From Patagioenas fasciata (lineage: Eukaryota; Chordata; Aves; Columbiformes; Columbidae), in NCBI RefSeq assembly GCF_037038585.1, contig NC_092520.1, positions 147,311,104 through 147,375,103 on the forward strand: a stretch of DNA of 64,000 nt, in the 5' to 3' direction. This document shows, piece after piece, positions 12,111 through 25,400 of the stretch; the stretch's first letter is position 1, and each line of letters opens with the position of its first letter. Both the position numbers and the translations under genes were made by a program. The notes under the pieces were generated by a model. The model saw only the letters and a program-made list of their open reading frames with translations, made no database searches and was not told the origin of the DNA.

Positions 12111-15100
12111 TGGCAGCAGGTGCACATATTGATTCAGTCTACCTCAAGCTGGCCTGATCTGGCCACACTGACTGCAAATATGGCTTCAGATGCAGTGCAC
12201 ACAGGCATGCAGAGAGAGGCAAGAGTGAGAGCAGAAAGGTTCCATGCCCTGGCCTCAAGGTCCAGAAGTAAACAGAAGGGGATCTACAAGACCAGTTCTT
12301 CCTGAAGGTTGCTTCGTGTCTAGTGTAATCCATGCCTGTACCCTTCCCAGGACTCTCTTCCTAGAGCCACCTCCAGTTTTCCAGCTACAGAGGTGTACAG
12401 GCAGGACCAGATTCTGGCACACTTACTGACGTAAAGAAGCTCCTTATTCCAGTAAAGCTCCCATTGATTTCAGGGCAACAGTTTTTGCAGGAACACTTGA
12501 TCAAGCCGTGTTAAAACTGGCATCTTTTTGGTAGAAAATACCACTGCTGTTTTCAGCATGTGCAGTATCTGGTGTCTACCTGAAGGAGTTGTCCAGGTGA
12601 TGGGTACAGCTTTCCAGCTCATTTAACTCTATCATGGTCCACAGCAGACTTCAGTGTTATTGTAGACAGATTTTCCTCTCCATCTGCGCAGAAAGAGCAT
12701 GTAAGGGACAACCAGGGCAGCACAACTGAAGCAAGCAACTGCATGGCTCTGAGAACTGGCTGTTCCATATCAGAGGAATGGACTGTGGTTTTTGAAGGTA
12801 AAGTAACACGTGACAACAGCCCAGTGATACCACAGTTATCTACAATGTACTGCATGAAACTGCCTTTTGTCCAGCCTGAGGAGAGTCCTGGCGAATAAAG
12901 GTGGCTGAGTTGTTTAGTTCCTCCTCCCAGTAGCAGGGTGGAAGGGAAAAGACGCTTGATCAAGATGTTCATGGATGACAGTCAAGTCTTCCTGACAGGA
13001 TTGCTTTCTGTGGTCATTCATACAGGGGATAGCTGAAATAATAGCTAACTCCAGGGGAGCTGCCTGTTCCTGGATCTAAAGAACACAAAGAATTTAATGT
13101 CTTTTTGTGGCCTTATTTTTCCTGTATAATATATGCTGTAGGCTCTAACTGTAGGTGAGGACTAGGGCTTTCATGTCTTCTAGAATTCACTCCTTTTCTG
13201 AAATAATTTGAGTAAATGTTATTAACAAGAGTTTTCACATGGAAATTGAAACCTAAGTATGTCTGGTATGTGGCAGAGATAATCAGAGCAATACTGAAGC
13301 AGCATATGATAAATTTTGTCTTTCATGCATCCTTATCTAACTCTCCAGCACTTTTGCTGTATAACTTTTCCTCCACAAGAGCTCTGCCGAATCACTGTGT
13401 TGCTTCACAGTGCCATCTTTGAAAACAAAACCAAAACCAAAATCAGCTTGTCACAGTAATGTTTTTCCATTTAAAAAAAAAAAAATAAGACACCCAAATA
13501 CCCTAAAAGCTACAGCAGCCAGAACTGCAAGACCAGGAAGAAGGGGTCTGAGCCTAGTGGCAGATTGAAGACCTGATGTGCTGAGGCAAATGATGAGAGA
13601 AATCAGACCTTTCTAGTGCCGAAAATAGGTAATTCCCAGATCACCAACAGAGCATGTAGCTTTTTCTTCCATCCCCAGAATATCTACTGACACTAAGTTT
13701 TTAAGAACACAATTTTTCTATAACTTAAACTTACTGACATACGACTGTTGTAACACTTTTTTCCTTCTGAGGTTCCAGACTTCTGAGGCTCCAATTGTGG
13801 AACCGTGGTGAATAAAGAAACTTGGCTTTCCAAGCAATAGGTCCTCTAAAAGCTGTGTAGTCTTCGCAAGCTTTAAAAAAAAAAACACATTAAAAATATA
13901 TATTTTTTGAATAAACAGAAATCTTACTTACATGACTATAAAGACTTAGCGACCCTTGTACAAAGCAAATCCATACATTAGCTGCATGCCTTCAACATCC
14001 ATGAATAATGAGGCATCTCCAGCCCCACAATAAGACTTTGATGCCAGACACCACTGTCATGTATTTTCTCCCTCTCATATATATGCATGTGTGTGAGAAA
14101 ACCCCACCTTCATAGATGGCATGTCTTTCTAGCAACATTTTCACATGAGAGAGGGAGGCTGAGGTAATCTTATTATCACCAAAACATTGTAAAAACAGCA
14201 GAGCACTGGAGAACTTTAATCCTTTTCTAAATTATGGACTGAGAACATTACAATCATGCTGAGCACAAAGGCAGAGCTGTAACTTGACAGGCTTGTATAA
14301 TTTACAGCCTCCATAGTAAAAGAGGTGTTTTTATTTAAAGACTGCCCGAATTTCTGCAGACACTTCAGACATTGATGATGCTGGGGAGGTTTGCATTCTG
14401 CTGTCATCATTCAAATCTTTCCCTTTCACCACATGTATATGGCTGGGATTCCAGTTCAAAACCAATATACAGTTATTTATCTACTAGTGCTCGCCAATTC
14501 AGTGTTGAGGCTATTTATGCTGGCATCTCATATCACACACCTTGAAGAGCTTTTGTTTCTCATTTTATAAAGCTAAGTTTTCTTTATCAAATAAGTGTAA
14601 AACGTTAACTAAGCAATAAGGAAAATCCACTTATCACCAGGAAATGCTTCTTGCAAAGGTCTGTGTTTTACGATCATGTATTCAAATTTCTATTTAAACT
14701 AAAATAACATATGACGAATAAAGAACTGAAGATTTTTTGCTGACTGAATATTCATTTTCCATAGGTACCTAACATTATTTTTCCCTTCTGTATTGCACAG
14801 AAAAGAAGAGCATTTGTACAGTGAAGTGGTAAAAATACTTTTATCAGCATCCACTACATATTTGTGCACTGATAAAATAAGACCAGGCAAGTAGGGTGGG
14901 TGACTTTAGTCTCAACATCACAGTGCATACTCTAGAAGGATGTTTACACTTCTGGAATGAAAACAATTCAGAACCAAGTTTTTAACTTAAAATAAGTAAC
15001 ATAAATATTTATCAGACTAGTGTTTCAAGGCCTATATTACTAAACTATTTCTGTATTATATTGGGAGTGACAGCTATTGTTAAAGTGGAAATGCTTTCAT

Positions 15101-18100
15101 ACCAGAAAATTAACTGAAATCCACTCAGCCAGCATGCAATTTTACATTAATGAGTATACACTTATTGGGCTTAGAAAAGTCAGGTCAGAAATTTCAGATA
15201 GATAGATCTTATCCTGAGAATGTGTTTTGTCTTAGTTTGACCTCTTCTGTGGATTCCATTGATAGTAGAGAGCCTGCATCCCTCCCTCATTCAAGGCAGG
15301 TCCTAGACGATGAATTCTGAATATTATTCCACAGTACATAGGCAGTTGCTGAGCTTTAAGCCTGTGAATATTTTCCATTGACTCCAGTGCAAGCAGATAC
15401 ACACTTAAACAAGTGTTCTTTACTGGATGAGATGTACAGCACTCAATCCCTTGCAATCCCTTGCCTTCATGCCTCAATTGGTCATCCTCAGATCATCATT
15501 CCTCACTCTCAGAAAGAAGCTTCTCCGCTTTTCTTTATCACCTTTGAATTACATCCCTCCACAGTCTTCAAAACTGCCAACCACTCTGTTGAGACAACTG
15601 GAGTTAGAGCATAACATCCCCAGTACAAATCCACAAAATCAAAGAAATGCATCACAAAGGACACTGTCTCCTCCCCTCCTATAGCTACTACCACCTCCCA
15701 TGGTGTGCTGTGGGTAGCTGAGCCAAGCTTAGAAAGTCCTAATTGTGCCCTGTTTGATGTGCAAAACTCTATTAGGTTGGTTTTTTCCCCCATCACTGCT
15801 ACACCTGGTGCAGGAGTATGTTGTACTCAGAAATGTTGGTTTGGAAACAAGTGCTTGAGGAATAGACATTAAAAGGAGAAAAAGAGACATTTTGTCAGAA
15901 GGGCCAGAGATTAAAATGGAGAGCGTGGTCAGTGAGATGAAGTGGTGGCAGGAGAGATGAAATGTGCTCCTTGTGCATGCCAGAAAAGAGGAGAACACCA
16001 AATGTTTCTTTATTTCCCTCACTTTACAAGTCTCAATGAGGTTACTTTTTAACCACTTAAGAAAAATAATTCTGTGCAGGTTGATTGGGATAGAAGAGCC
16101 TTGCACTGAAGAACACACCTCCAAGTAGCTCCACATCAATGCTTCTGCATCAGCAGCTCCACAAGCACTAGCAGAAAATCATTGCTGTTGAAATCCAAGG
16201 TTTGCTGCTGAAAGACGTGTGTAGTTATGTCTACCACAGTCAGCAAGATCTGTGTGCACTCAGCCCCATCAATAACATGAAGGTGGTGTTGCTTAGTTAC
16301 GCAATGGATAATGGATGGAAATGGAAGGAAATCTAGTTTCAATTTTAAATCAGCTGTTGAATCAGAAAAACTTAGCATCCAGGATGCTAGGCTTTTTTTA
16401 TGGACTACGTATTTGTACAAATATAGTCCATATATATATATATGTATATGAATTTAAAAACAGAAGGGCTTGAATTTCACACAGTGTCTAATTTCAAACA
16501 CTTTCTCTAAGAGTCTTAAGAGTATTAAGAGAAAAAAAAAAGTAAAAAAAAAAAGAAAAATCCGACAGCAAAACAAATGCCAAAGGGCGTTAAAACTAAG
16601 CTTACATGAAATTTCACACCAATCGGTCACCTAGATTAACCAAGAAATCTATGTTCCATTATAGCTTTGGAGTCATTTCAAGGTACCGCTTTCATGTACT
16701 TGAACAGAGGGATTTGCATTTGCTTACAGAAAGGCACACTCCTGATTGCTTTTCCAGGTGGCATCTCAGATATTGTGTCTGGTATCTAAAGGTGTTCCAA
16801 CTCTCAGTAGACTGTTAGGACTCTTTCTATATTTGAACACTCTGAGGTTTGATAAAAGCTGGTGCTTTAGGTTCATTTACTGTTATTGTCCCACCTGAGC
16901 ATTTCATAGTGGCTAACAAAGTACAAAGTCTTAAATGAATCTTCATACATGAGGTAACTCATACAGAAGACATTGTGGTGCAGCTTCTTTGAGATTTTCT
17001 CTGTGTTGAGTTTTTAGTAATATTTCCCCTCAACTAAAAAAAGTATTAATAAATAAATTAAAAAAAAGGAACCCCCAGGGTAGCTCAAGGATGGCACATC
17101 TACATGGCACTGTGCTTGAGTCAACAGGACAGCACAGCTTTTGGACCATGATAACATCCATCCCCAGTGCTGCTCTGCAGCACGGGGATGTATGAGTTCC
17201 TCTGGGCTCAATGATACCTTTCAGAGTATTTTTGCTATACGACTTGGTACATTTTTGACATGCAAAAGGCAACGTTTGGTTTTTTTTTCTTTTCCCACTC
17301 TATGGTCTCTCTTTTTGTGGAAGTTTTCTGGTGGACAACATTGTGTAAGTTTCCGGGGATCTACTTCACTCAGTTTTTGCGTGTTTGACTCTCTTTTCAG
17401 ATATCTTTCTGTTTTTCTGACCTGCACTGACCATCAGAATTCTCTTCCATCATAGGTCTGGCAAATGGTCCCATTGGAGATTCCTCATCTCGGCTCACAC
17501 AGTTCTGCTTTCTTAAGAACATCCAGTTGCAAAGGATCTGCATCTCAGTCATAATGTCCTGGATTAAAAATAGATTTATCCAGAAATTATTTCTCTCCTA
17601 ATTGTTATAATAGGAAATGCTGGAAAGGGAAAACATTGTGAAGTGTTTCTCATTTCCCAGAAAAAAAAAAAAAAAAATTAAAAGAAAAAAAAATCAGTTC
17701 ATTAAATCTTGAAAACACCGTTTTCAGGCAGAGGACTATGAGCCTTCAGAAAGCCTGAGCTTTGCCAAGCTTTCAGAGGCCTGGTTAGGCATCTAAAGTC
17801 ATTTATGAACAGATCATTACTATCATTACTACTACTACAGGAGGGGTCAACTAATTTAGATGCCTTGTGACTCATCCACACAAAATAAGAATTATAATCT
17901 CAGTCTCTTATATTTGGTGGTTTTAGTCCACTTGTATGTTACTCAGAATGAGGATTTTTCTCTCTGTTCAGTAGAGTTATGAAAATAGCAGGAATTACTA
18001 AAGGTGAGAAAATAGTTCTGTAATCCCACAGAAAATACCAATGGCATTTTTATCTTATTTGCATTTTTGTTTATGTTGTCTAATTCTTTAGCCATCCCAA

Positions 18101-19224
18101 AGAAACAAATATTTGTGTCCTAAATGCTTCAATAGGTGAAAAATAACTAATACGAGAGAAAGGGATTGATTTCCCTTGGTAAAAAAATGGGTACATTCAT
18201 AAAAATTGTACATAGCACTTTACAGAGAAAGTGTTTCAAACTAAAATGTTTCATGAGGCCTCAGAATGTATTTCAGACTAATAAAATGAAGTAACAGTGA
18301 CAAATTTTGCAAGCCAGCTGCTTAGTCTTTTCTCAACTTCCCACTCAAACATGCAGGACATGAGGTAGACAGATAAAGACCTAATGACTGAACTAAGCCA
18401 AGGAGGATGCAGTAACTAGAGAGCTCACCTGATTAGTGAGTAGATGATTTCTCCATACCATCAATAGAAAGGTGATATATATATCAATTCAAGCTAGAAA
18501 CAAGAAGACTGTGAAGACAGAAGATAGTATTTCCACAAACTGTTTGGATTCTCACTTCTTCCAGTCTCACCTCATCACACTCAGTGTTGCAAGTCTCACC
18601 TCATCAAGCTCAAATCAATTGACCATCACACATCTGACAGACCTGAGAAGCATTAGGTGAGATCACCCAGGAAGCTCTTTAATCTTCAACATGAGAGACT
18701 ACCAGAAGTCACAATAAAGCAAAACTTCATGTTAGTGAACCTGTTCACTGGAGTGAAGGCAGTAGCTTGGTGGCTCTAATCTAACCAGGGTTAATGGTGA
18801 TCAAAAGCCATTACTCTATTGATTGCTGATTGTAAAGATCAAGTCAGTGCAACACATTCATGAGGAATTTTAAAAAAATGAGTTTCTACCGAACAAATGT
18901 ACTTCCAGTCACCCCTTAGTAGCATGTCATGCTGGCATCCGAAAATTTTAGAGGACAATATGGAGACCAAATGGCTCACATGCACTGTGAGAATGATCAT
19001 TACTGCAAGGAAGGTTGCCAAAGCTGTAAGAAACTATCTGAATTCATTAATTTTTCGACAGGTATTCAGACAGCTGGGGTTTAAGTGAAGATATATAATT
19101 TTTGAGTGCTAAGGCAGTCACAACAAACTCCATTTTACACCTCAGTTCTTTCTGGATTAGACTTTTGGTTAGGAATCCTACCATTAGAAGTGGACACAGC
19201 TGCAGTATTCCATAGAAGTGCAGA
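12111..19224. other. Gene-free stretch
   Basis: About 7 kb of AT-rich DNA with A-rich runs (about 13472, 16530 and 17661) and a 15-nt direct repeat AGTCTCACCTCATCA at 18563 and 18592. No gene or clear transposon recognised. Confidence 0.55.
17661..17693 (+). repeat. A-rich tract
   Basis: A17 followed by attaaaag and a further A run; no retrocopy recognised upstream. Confidence 0.8.
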
Positions 19225-19480
19225 AACACAGAGTGTCCTGAGTTGGCAGGGAACCACAAAGATCATTGAGTCCAACTCCTGACTCCACACAGGGCAACTT
19301 AACATTAAACCAGATATCTAAGAGTGTTGTCCAAATGCCTGGCACCATGGCCACTTCCCTCACAAGCTTGTTCCAGTGTTAGACCACCCTCTCAGTGAAG
19401 AATTTTTTTTAATATCCAACTTGAACTTACCCCGATACAGCTTTAAGCCATTTCCTTGCATCCAGAAAGAAGAGAACAGC
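19225..19480 (-). mobile_element. CR1 LINE 3' region
   Basis: Reversed CR1: gagttggcagggaaccacaa, agatcattgagtccaactcc, then a segment with 'cttgttccagtgttagacca' and 'ctcagtgaagaattttt', typical of the CR1 3' part. Confidence 0.88.
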
Positions 19481-20727
19481 ACCTCCAACTCCACTCCCCC
19501 TCATCAGGAAGTTGTAGACAGTATTTGGAAAGAAACGATAAGGAACATCAGAATCTGAAGCAGTTCAGAGACTATTCATGTCTGCTATATGGACAAAAAT
19601 GTGCACTGTACAGCTTACCTCTTAATTCTGCATTTTACCAAATTGTCTGACTCAGACCTGTGTCTTTTATCGTGTTTCTTGAGTCAGTCTATAAAAAATT
19701 AAACAACTCCTCTGATTTGAGATTACCGGTCTTATAGGAAACCTGGCAATGTTTAAAGTAATTTTAAAGAAAAAGTAATTTCACAGCTTACATGCAGACA
19801 CCAATTTTTCGGGGGAGGGGGGAGAGGGAAAAAAGCTGCTACAGTTGTCCTGTTTTGGCAAAGCCCCACCTCAAAGGCAGGGAAATCCTTCAGGCACACT
19901 GGGATCTGCCTGCCCTGGGCTTCTGTGCCTCAAAAACTTTCAGATTTGAGAATCTGGGCTTTTCTGCCCTGCTGTACTATTACGGCCGTGTTATTATTTG
20001 CATTACAGTGGTGCTTAGAGACCTCAGCCAAAGGCATAAGCCTCATAGCACTAGACACAACACATGCAGGCTGTTCCAGACTGCTCCTTCTCTAACACAT
20101 CATCACCTAAATGGACGCAGCAGACAAAAGCAAGCAGAAGAAAATACCAGTGAATCCATTTCATATGTGGGAAACTGATTTCCACTTGGGCCAAGGCCAC
20201 TCAGCATCACTGAGTAAATAAAAGTTGTCTGTACTTTCAGGGAGGTTTGCTGAAGTAAGAAGACCATAAATAAGAATCCTTCCCAGAGACAGTGAAAAAA
20301 TTGTCTAAGGTCATGCAAGAATTGTGTTGCACAGCCAGGACTTTGTATTTAAAAGACGTGTTTCTGAAAGCAAGATATTGTTAAGTACAGAAGCACTAGG
20401 CAAGAGGATTTTAAAAAAATAATAATGTACTCCTCCTTCCTTTTATTATTACTGTCTAAGAAGGAGTGTCTCAAACAAGATTGGAGCTACATTGTCCTGG
20501 ACACCCTACAAACACTGTGAAGCAGTGTTTTTTACGTAAGTATTTCTGCTGAGAATAACTTGGTTTCTGCATTAGTAAAAAATGCCATTGACTGTTTTAT
20601 TTTTATTTTAAAGTAACTATCTCATATTTGCAAAACACAATTTACTAACCCAACAAACAACTACCCCCTTGGCTATGCTGCAGCAATTCATATGTCACTT
20701 CATTAACAAAAGCAGTTTATGATTGTG
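19481..20727. other. Gene-free stretch
   Basis: Nothing recognised. Confidence 0.6.
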
Positions 20728-20790
20728 AATTGGACTCGATGATCCTTGTGGGTCCCTTCCAACTCAGGACACTAGGATTCCATGAGAACC
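20728..20790 (+). mobile_element. Short CR1 LINE 3' tail
   Basis: ttggactcgatgatccttgt followed by gggtcccttccaactcagga is the last part of the CR1 3' UTR in forward orientation. Confidence 0.88.
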
Positions 20791-20962
20791 TATATCAAAT
20801 CAGTAAACGGGCAAAAAGGGTCAAATTTTACTTTGGTTTACAAGTCAGTGTACAAGTACACTTGGCACACCAATCTCATTTCAGTGATGTCCTAGATTTC
20901 TGTCAAAGTGAAAGTTAAGAATATAAATTCAGGATTCTCCAGAGGGCAAGCACAGGTTTCAA

Positions 20963-21120
20963 GGAGAGGAGAGGAGAGGAGAGGAGAGGAGAGGAGAGGA
21001 GAGGAGAGGAGAGGAGAGGAGAGGAGAGGAGAGGAGAGGAGAGGAGAGGAGAGGAGAGGAGAGGAGAGGAGAGGAGAGGAGAGGAGAGGAGAGGAGAGGA
21101 GAGGAGAGGAGAGGAGAGGA
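20963..21120 (+). repeat. GGAGA pentanucleotide array
   Basis: About 31 uninterrupted pentamer units, all purine on this strand. Open frames through it read as EERRG or LLSSP repeats and are artefacts. Confidence 0.97.
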
Positions 21121-22193
21121 CAAGGTTTATGGTTGCACCTCTTCAGATTAAAGCACAAGCTGAGCCAAGGCAATCCTCTTGTAAACTTTGGCTTTTATTC
21201 ATAACCTCTTTTCTGAATGGAAGATCGATGGAAGATCAACAACAGATGTATTCTCCTGTAGTGAAGACCACACTTTTAAATTCAGCTGCTTATTCCACAC
21301 AGACACCTGCGTTTCTCTACAGCGAAGCCTATCAAAACACTGAAGTGAAGAATGAATGGCCAACATAATTTGCTCCTTTTGTATCAGAGGTCTAGATTTT
21401 AATTATACAATTACAGGCTATTTCTCAAACTCAAATAGATCTCTCACCTTTTAACTGAGCTGCAATTTCACAAATATTTTCTTTTTTATCAGTGAAGGAT
21501 ACACCTCTGCAAGATCGAAAGAAGTCATATAGGTGTTCTGTATTATTTTGTAGGGATCATATTTTTAATGTTATGTCTGTACCTATCGATGACCAGTTGT
21601 CACAGATCTGAGGCAGTCCTCCTGCCCTCCTCCAGATCTGTGTGCCACAAGATCTGGAGCTCATCTGATATCCCGCTGAACTAATTTGGAGGATGGGGGA
21701 ACACAAATGACCTAAAGTGGCGTCAAACTAGTGCAGCTGCAACAACTGAGCAGCTTCCTGCTGGGTCAGGCCCCAGCGCTGGCTCCCTGCCTGACCTGGG
21801 AAACTCCACCACTGGCACGAGAGAGGTGAGGGGGTGATGTGGTGGGGGCAGGACCACTCTGTTAAGTGGCAGCTAGCTGTCTGACTGGCTCATAACACCC
21901 TGCATCCTCAGGTACACTAGCTTAGCCTTTTCATATTAGGAATAGTGACTTTTCAACCATTTTCCAGCTGTGAATTTCCCAGAGGAATGGTGGACCTCAT
22001 CCACAGGCACAGATCAATGCTTAGCATACATTAGCCTATATGCACTCCTTGGAATCAGTCCACCAGCACCCCAGGTGTCTGTAGGTAAAGCGTAGTGACA
22101 ACCAACATCATATACTTTCCAACTAATTCTTGTCTTGCTTCCTTTGAAATTACCACAAGCTCTGATTGACCAATTGGAAAAAGACAAACAAAC

Positions 22194-22217
22194 AAACAAA
22201 CAAACAAAACAAAAAAC

Positions 22218-22248
<31 letters not shown>

Positions 22249-22256
22249 CAAAAAAA
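22194..22256 (+). repeat. CAAA/CAAAA simple repeat
   Basis: CAAA tetramers grading into CAAAA pentamers. Confidence 0.9.
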
Positions 22257-24220
22257 CCCACACAGTTTCAAATATATTTAACCTACTGCTGGCAAGGCAA
22301 AGCACAGGGAAAACTCACATTCAAAATCTATTGGTTTTATCCTTCAGGACTCTGCTTTACTAATACACCAAACTAATGATGGAGAGGAAGAAGAAACCAT
22401 TATTGGCATCATAGTCTTGGGTCTTCTCCAGCACAGAAAGCTCCTCAGTGGGCAGAGAGCAAGCACAATGTCTAAGCCCAGCCTATTCACTTTGGCTATT
22501 GGAGAAACAACCAGACAGCCTTGGGAAGACAAGCAAACCCAAGACTTTCCCAAAGGATGTTTGACATTAATTAAGCCAGGTGGGATTAGGTCATGGCGGA
22601 AATGTTTTAGATACATCAGGTCTGTATTTAATCTGACTACTGGACATATACCTCAATTTACCAAGAGTCAGCAAAAATGTAGAGGAAGTTTAGTAAAAGT
22701 TTTGCACATGTATTTTCTATGGAGACATGTGAGCACCCATGAGTTTTCAAAGTTATAAAATACATATCTCCAAAATGAGAGGGAGAAGTATGCCTCTATT
22801 TATAGCCCTGCTACAATGACTTCTCACGGAAAAGAAGATCCATTGACGCAAACCTACCTGAAGGGCAAACTTAAGCTACAAGGTATCAGAGCTTACTGAG
22901 TGGCACAACAGTGTATCAGCCCAGATGTTTTTTTAGAAGGAGCTGGTAAACAAAAAATACAAAGCAACTGGCCACATTCTCAGATAGGTTACAATCGTGT
23001 TTTTTCTGCCATTTACCAGGTAAGTCTCAACCAGCACAATAGTCGACCCACAGAAAGGCAGGACGAAAGCACCGTGTTTGAGTCTAACTCACTTCCCAGA
23101 GGCGGGGTCTTCAGCAAGGTGGCCGTAGTGTTGTATTTACATAGACACCAAATTAATCAAATGTAACCTTACCTGATAAAAACCTAAATAAAACTAAGTA
23201 ATGACTTTGAGAGCTAACCCACTGTAAAAAGTTTTACTCAACTTTCCCTACACTTGGAATAAATGTTCCAATTTTCTTGTGAGGTTTCAAGATGTCTTTA
23301 CAAGCGCATAACTTCAGAGTGAGAAAGATCTAATGTTTACCATTAGGAGCAAGAAGGTATGCAAGGATGCAAACATCTGTGTGCTGGAAAATGAAATACT
23401 TTAAAATTTGAGTTGAGGAGACCCAGGAATTTTCAACACCAGGAAAATACCGGGATGTTTATTTTCCTCCTGCCTCGGGAGATAGTAATAAAATGCAAAA
23501 GCAAAAACATTATATAAAATTGCAAAGCTTTTAATTATGTCACTCTCTACCAAAGAAATTTCAGCATCCCTCAACTGACACGTTTTTGATGTGATCTGCT
23601 GAATTCATGCTACTCATTTCATTTTGAGCTAGCTCAAAATTCAGCAGCACTTTGCAGTGGTGCCAGGTTGCTGCTTCCTGTGAAAGAGCAGTGAAGGAGC
23701 CCACAACCTTCTTCATTGCTACAGGCCACCATATTCATGTTCTCTTGCCACCTGGGGTTGCTTCCTTAAAGGGGAGAACACTACATCATGGGGGGATGTG
23801 GTCTCATCAGAGAGCCCAGCCACAAGACTGCAACTCCACAGGAAGCAATGCACCACAGGTTCATGTGGAGCCCCTGCCAGTCAAAGCATCTGGGGACATT
23901 TCAAAAAAACAAACTATTTGAATTCAGACTCACTTGAAAGAAAATACTGTTGGGAAGCTTATTGTGAAGATTCAGATTGTTTTGGAAAATCGCAGCAAGA
24001 TTTTTTTTCCTTGGAATAAAATAAATGTTTTGTTGTCACTGAATTGCTACCAAGTATGCAATGCAAGTAGCTCTGCTGGAGGACCAACACACACGGAGAA
24101 AACTCATAGTACAAAATGCCAGATGTATAATGATCTAGTTTTGTTTTCCATTGTTATCTCTACCAGATGGTTTTATATCTGACCATGATTTGCAAAGGAC
24201 AAAAAATTTAGTTTTAAATA

Positions 24221-24263
24221 GATATATATATATATATACACACACATATATATATATATATTT
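24221..24263. repeat. TA/CA dinucleotide microsatellite
   Basis: A TA run, a short CA run, then a TA run again. Confidence 0.9.
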
Positions 24264-25009
24264 CTAAAATCTCATTTTACTGCCTTGGATTGTATTTTTG
24301 GGGGGGTATATACTTGTTAGAAGTTCATTCTCTCCTTCCATACAGTCTTTTCTCTTCCTTAACACTTGCAGCACCGTAGACCCTTTTGTTTCAAATGTTT
24401 GTGTCTCCAAAGATATGCTCAAAAGAATGTTCTTTCTCCCACTGCCATGGCTCTTTTCCTAATAAGCCTTTTGAAATGAAGGGTCACCCAGAGCCTCAGC
24501 ACACCTGCTTGTAATCCTAGCTGAGACATCAAGGGTTTTTTCAAGGTATTTCCAGATATAAGAATTTAAATAACATACTGTTAGCCTATCTACCATTGAT
24601 GGCTGGGTCATTTCAGACTGTGAGAGACCCAAATGCCCAAAGCAATGAGTGACTTTGACTGCTTAAGAGTCAATGCCTACTCTTTCAAAAGTGCCTTTTG
24701 GAACACAGACCAAGGATGACATTGTGTGCAAGCATTCTGAATTGTTGGATATTTGACAGGGAAGTGTTTCATCTGGTGGTGCATCTAGTAATACACTTTT
24801 CGCAGCAACACTCCTTCTCAAGACTCACAGCCCAGCACAGTGCAGGGTGGCTGTAAGACTCCTTCATCTCATAAGTCCAGCTTTTATCCAAAATACAGTA
24901 TGGAAACAACTAAGGGGTGGGAGTGGAGGGGGTGGTACATCATTAGACATCTCCAGGGTAAGAGAATCGTGAGAAATAGCCAGTAAAAGGTTGAGAAAAC
25001 TGTTTTTTG

Positions 25010-25400
25010 CCAGATAAATTTGATTAATTTTTGGATGGGTTACACAATTAGTGGGTGAAGGGAATACAAGAGACACAATATGTTTGGATTTTAGTAAAAT
25101 ATTTGATCCCATGTCCCATGAAACCATCAGTGGAGAAATTAGTCCAAATTGGCTTGGGAAAAAAGTATTAACATGTGATGTGAAAACTGGCAAGAAGAAC
25201 AGAAACAAAGGGTAATGATAAACAGCAATGAATCAAATTGGAAGGACTTTGATTTTTCTTTCCTGGGGTGTTAAAATCACCAGTGTTAGTACCAGTGCTA
25301 TTAAACTGCATTCATCATATGATCCAGGATAAATGAATTATCTGTGCATGCATGAAAGTTGCAGCTGATAATAAATTGAGAATAAATATAAATATAAACA
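25010..25400 (+). mobile_element. Old CR1 LINE ORF2 (reverse transcriptase) fragment
   Basis: At 25087-25125 the frame reads DFSKIFDPMSHE, matching the CR1 RT motif DFSKAFDTV.H. Downstream, stretches like ctggggtgttaaaatcacca, gtaccagtgctattaaactg and gatgatccaggat-like sequence follow the ORF2 order. Stops and frameshifts break it; it is internal, without the usual 3' tail. Confidence 0.75.

Larger units (their letters stand above)
21121..25009. other. Gene-free stretch
   Basis: It holds the CAAA and TA/CA simple repeats. A 10-nt inverted repeat (CACAGATCTG at 21601, CAGATCTGTG at 21633) is the only other structure noted. Confidence 0.55.

Noticed and set aside
11580-12305. Several overlapping frames of about 90-118 codons
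   Set aside because: Mostly decayed CR1 LINE sequence read on the wrong strand.
18563-18606. 15-nt direct repeat AGTCTCACCTCATCA, 29 nt apart
   Set aside because: Only two copies with no further units; a minor local duplication.
20892-21204. Open frames with EERRG and LLSSP repeats
   Set aside because: They are translations of the GGAGA array.
21601-21642. 10-nt inverted repeat around BglII-like sites
   Set aside because: Short arms and a 22-nt spacer without extension; expected by chance in a window this size.
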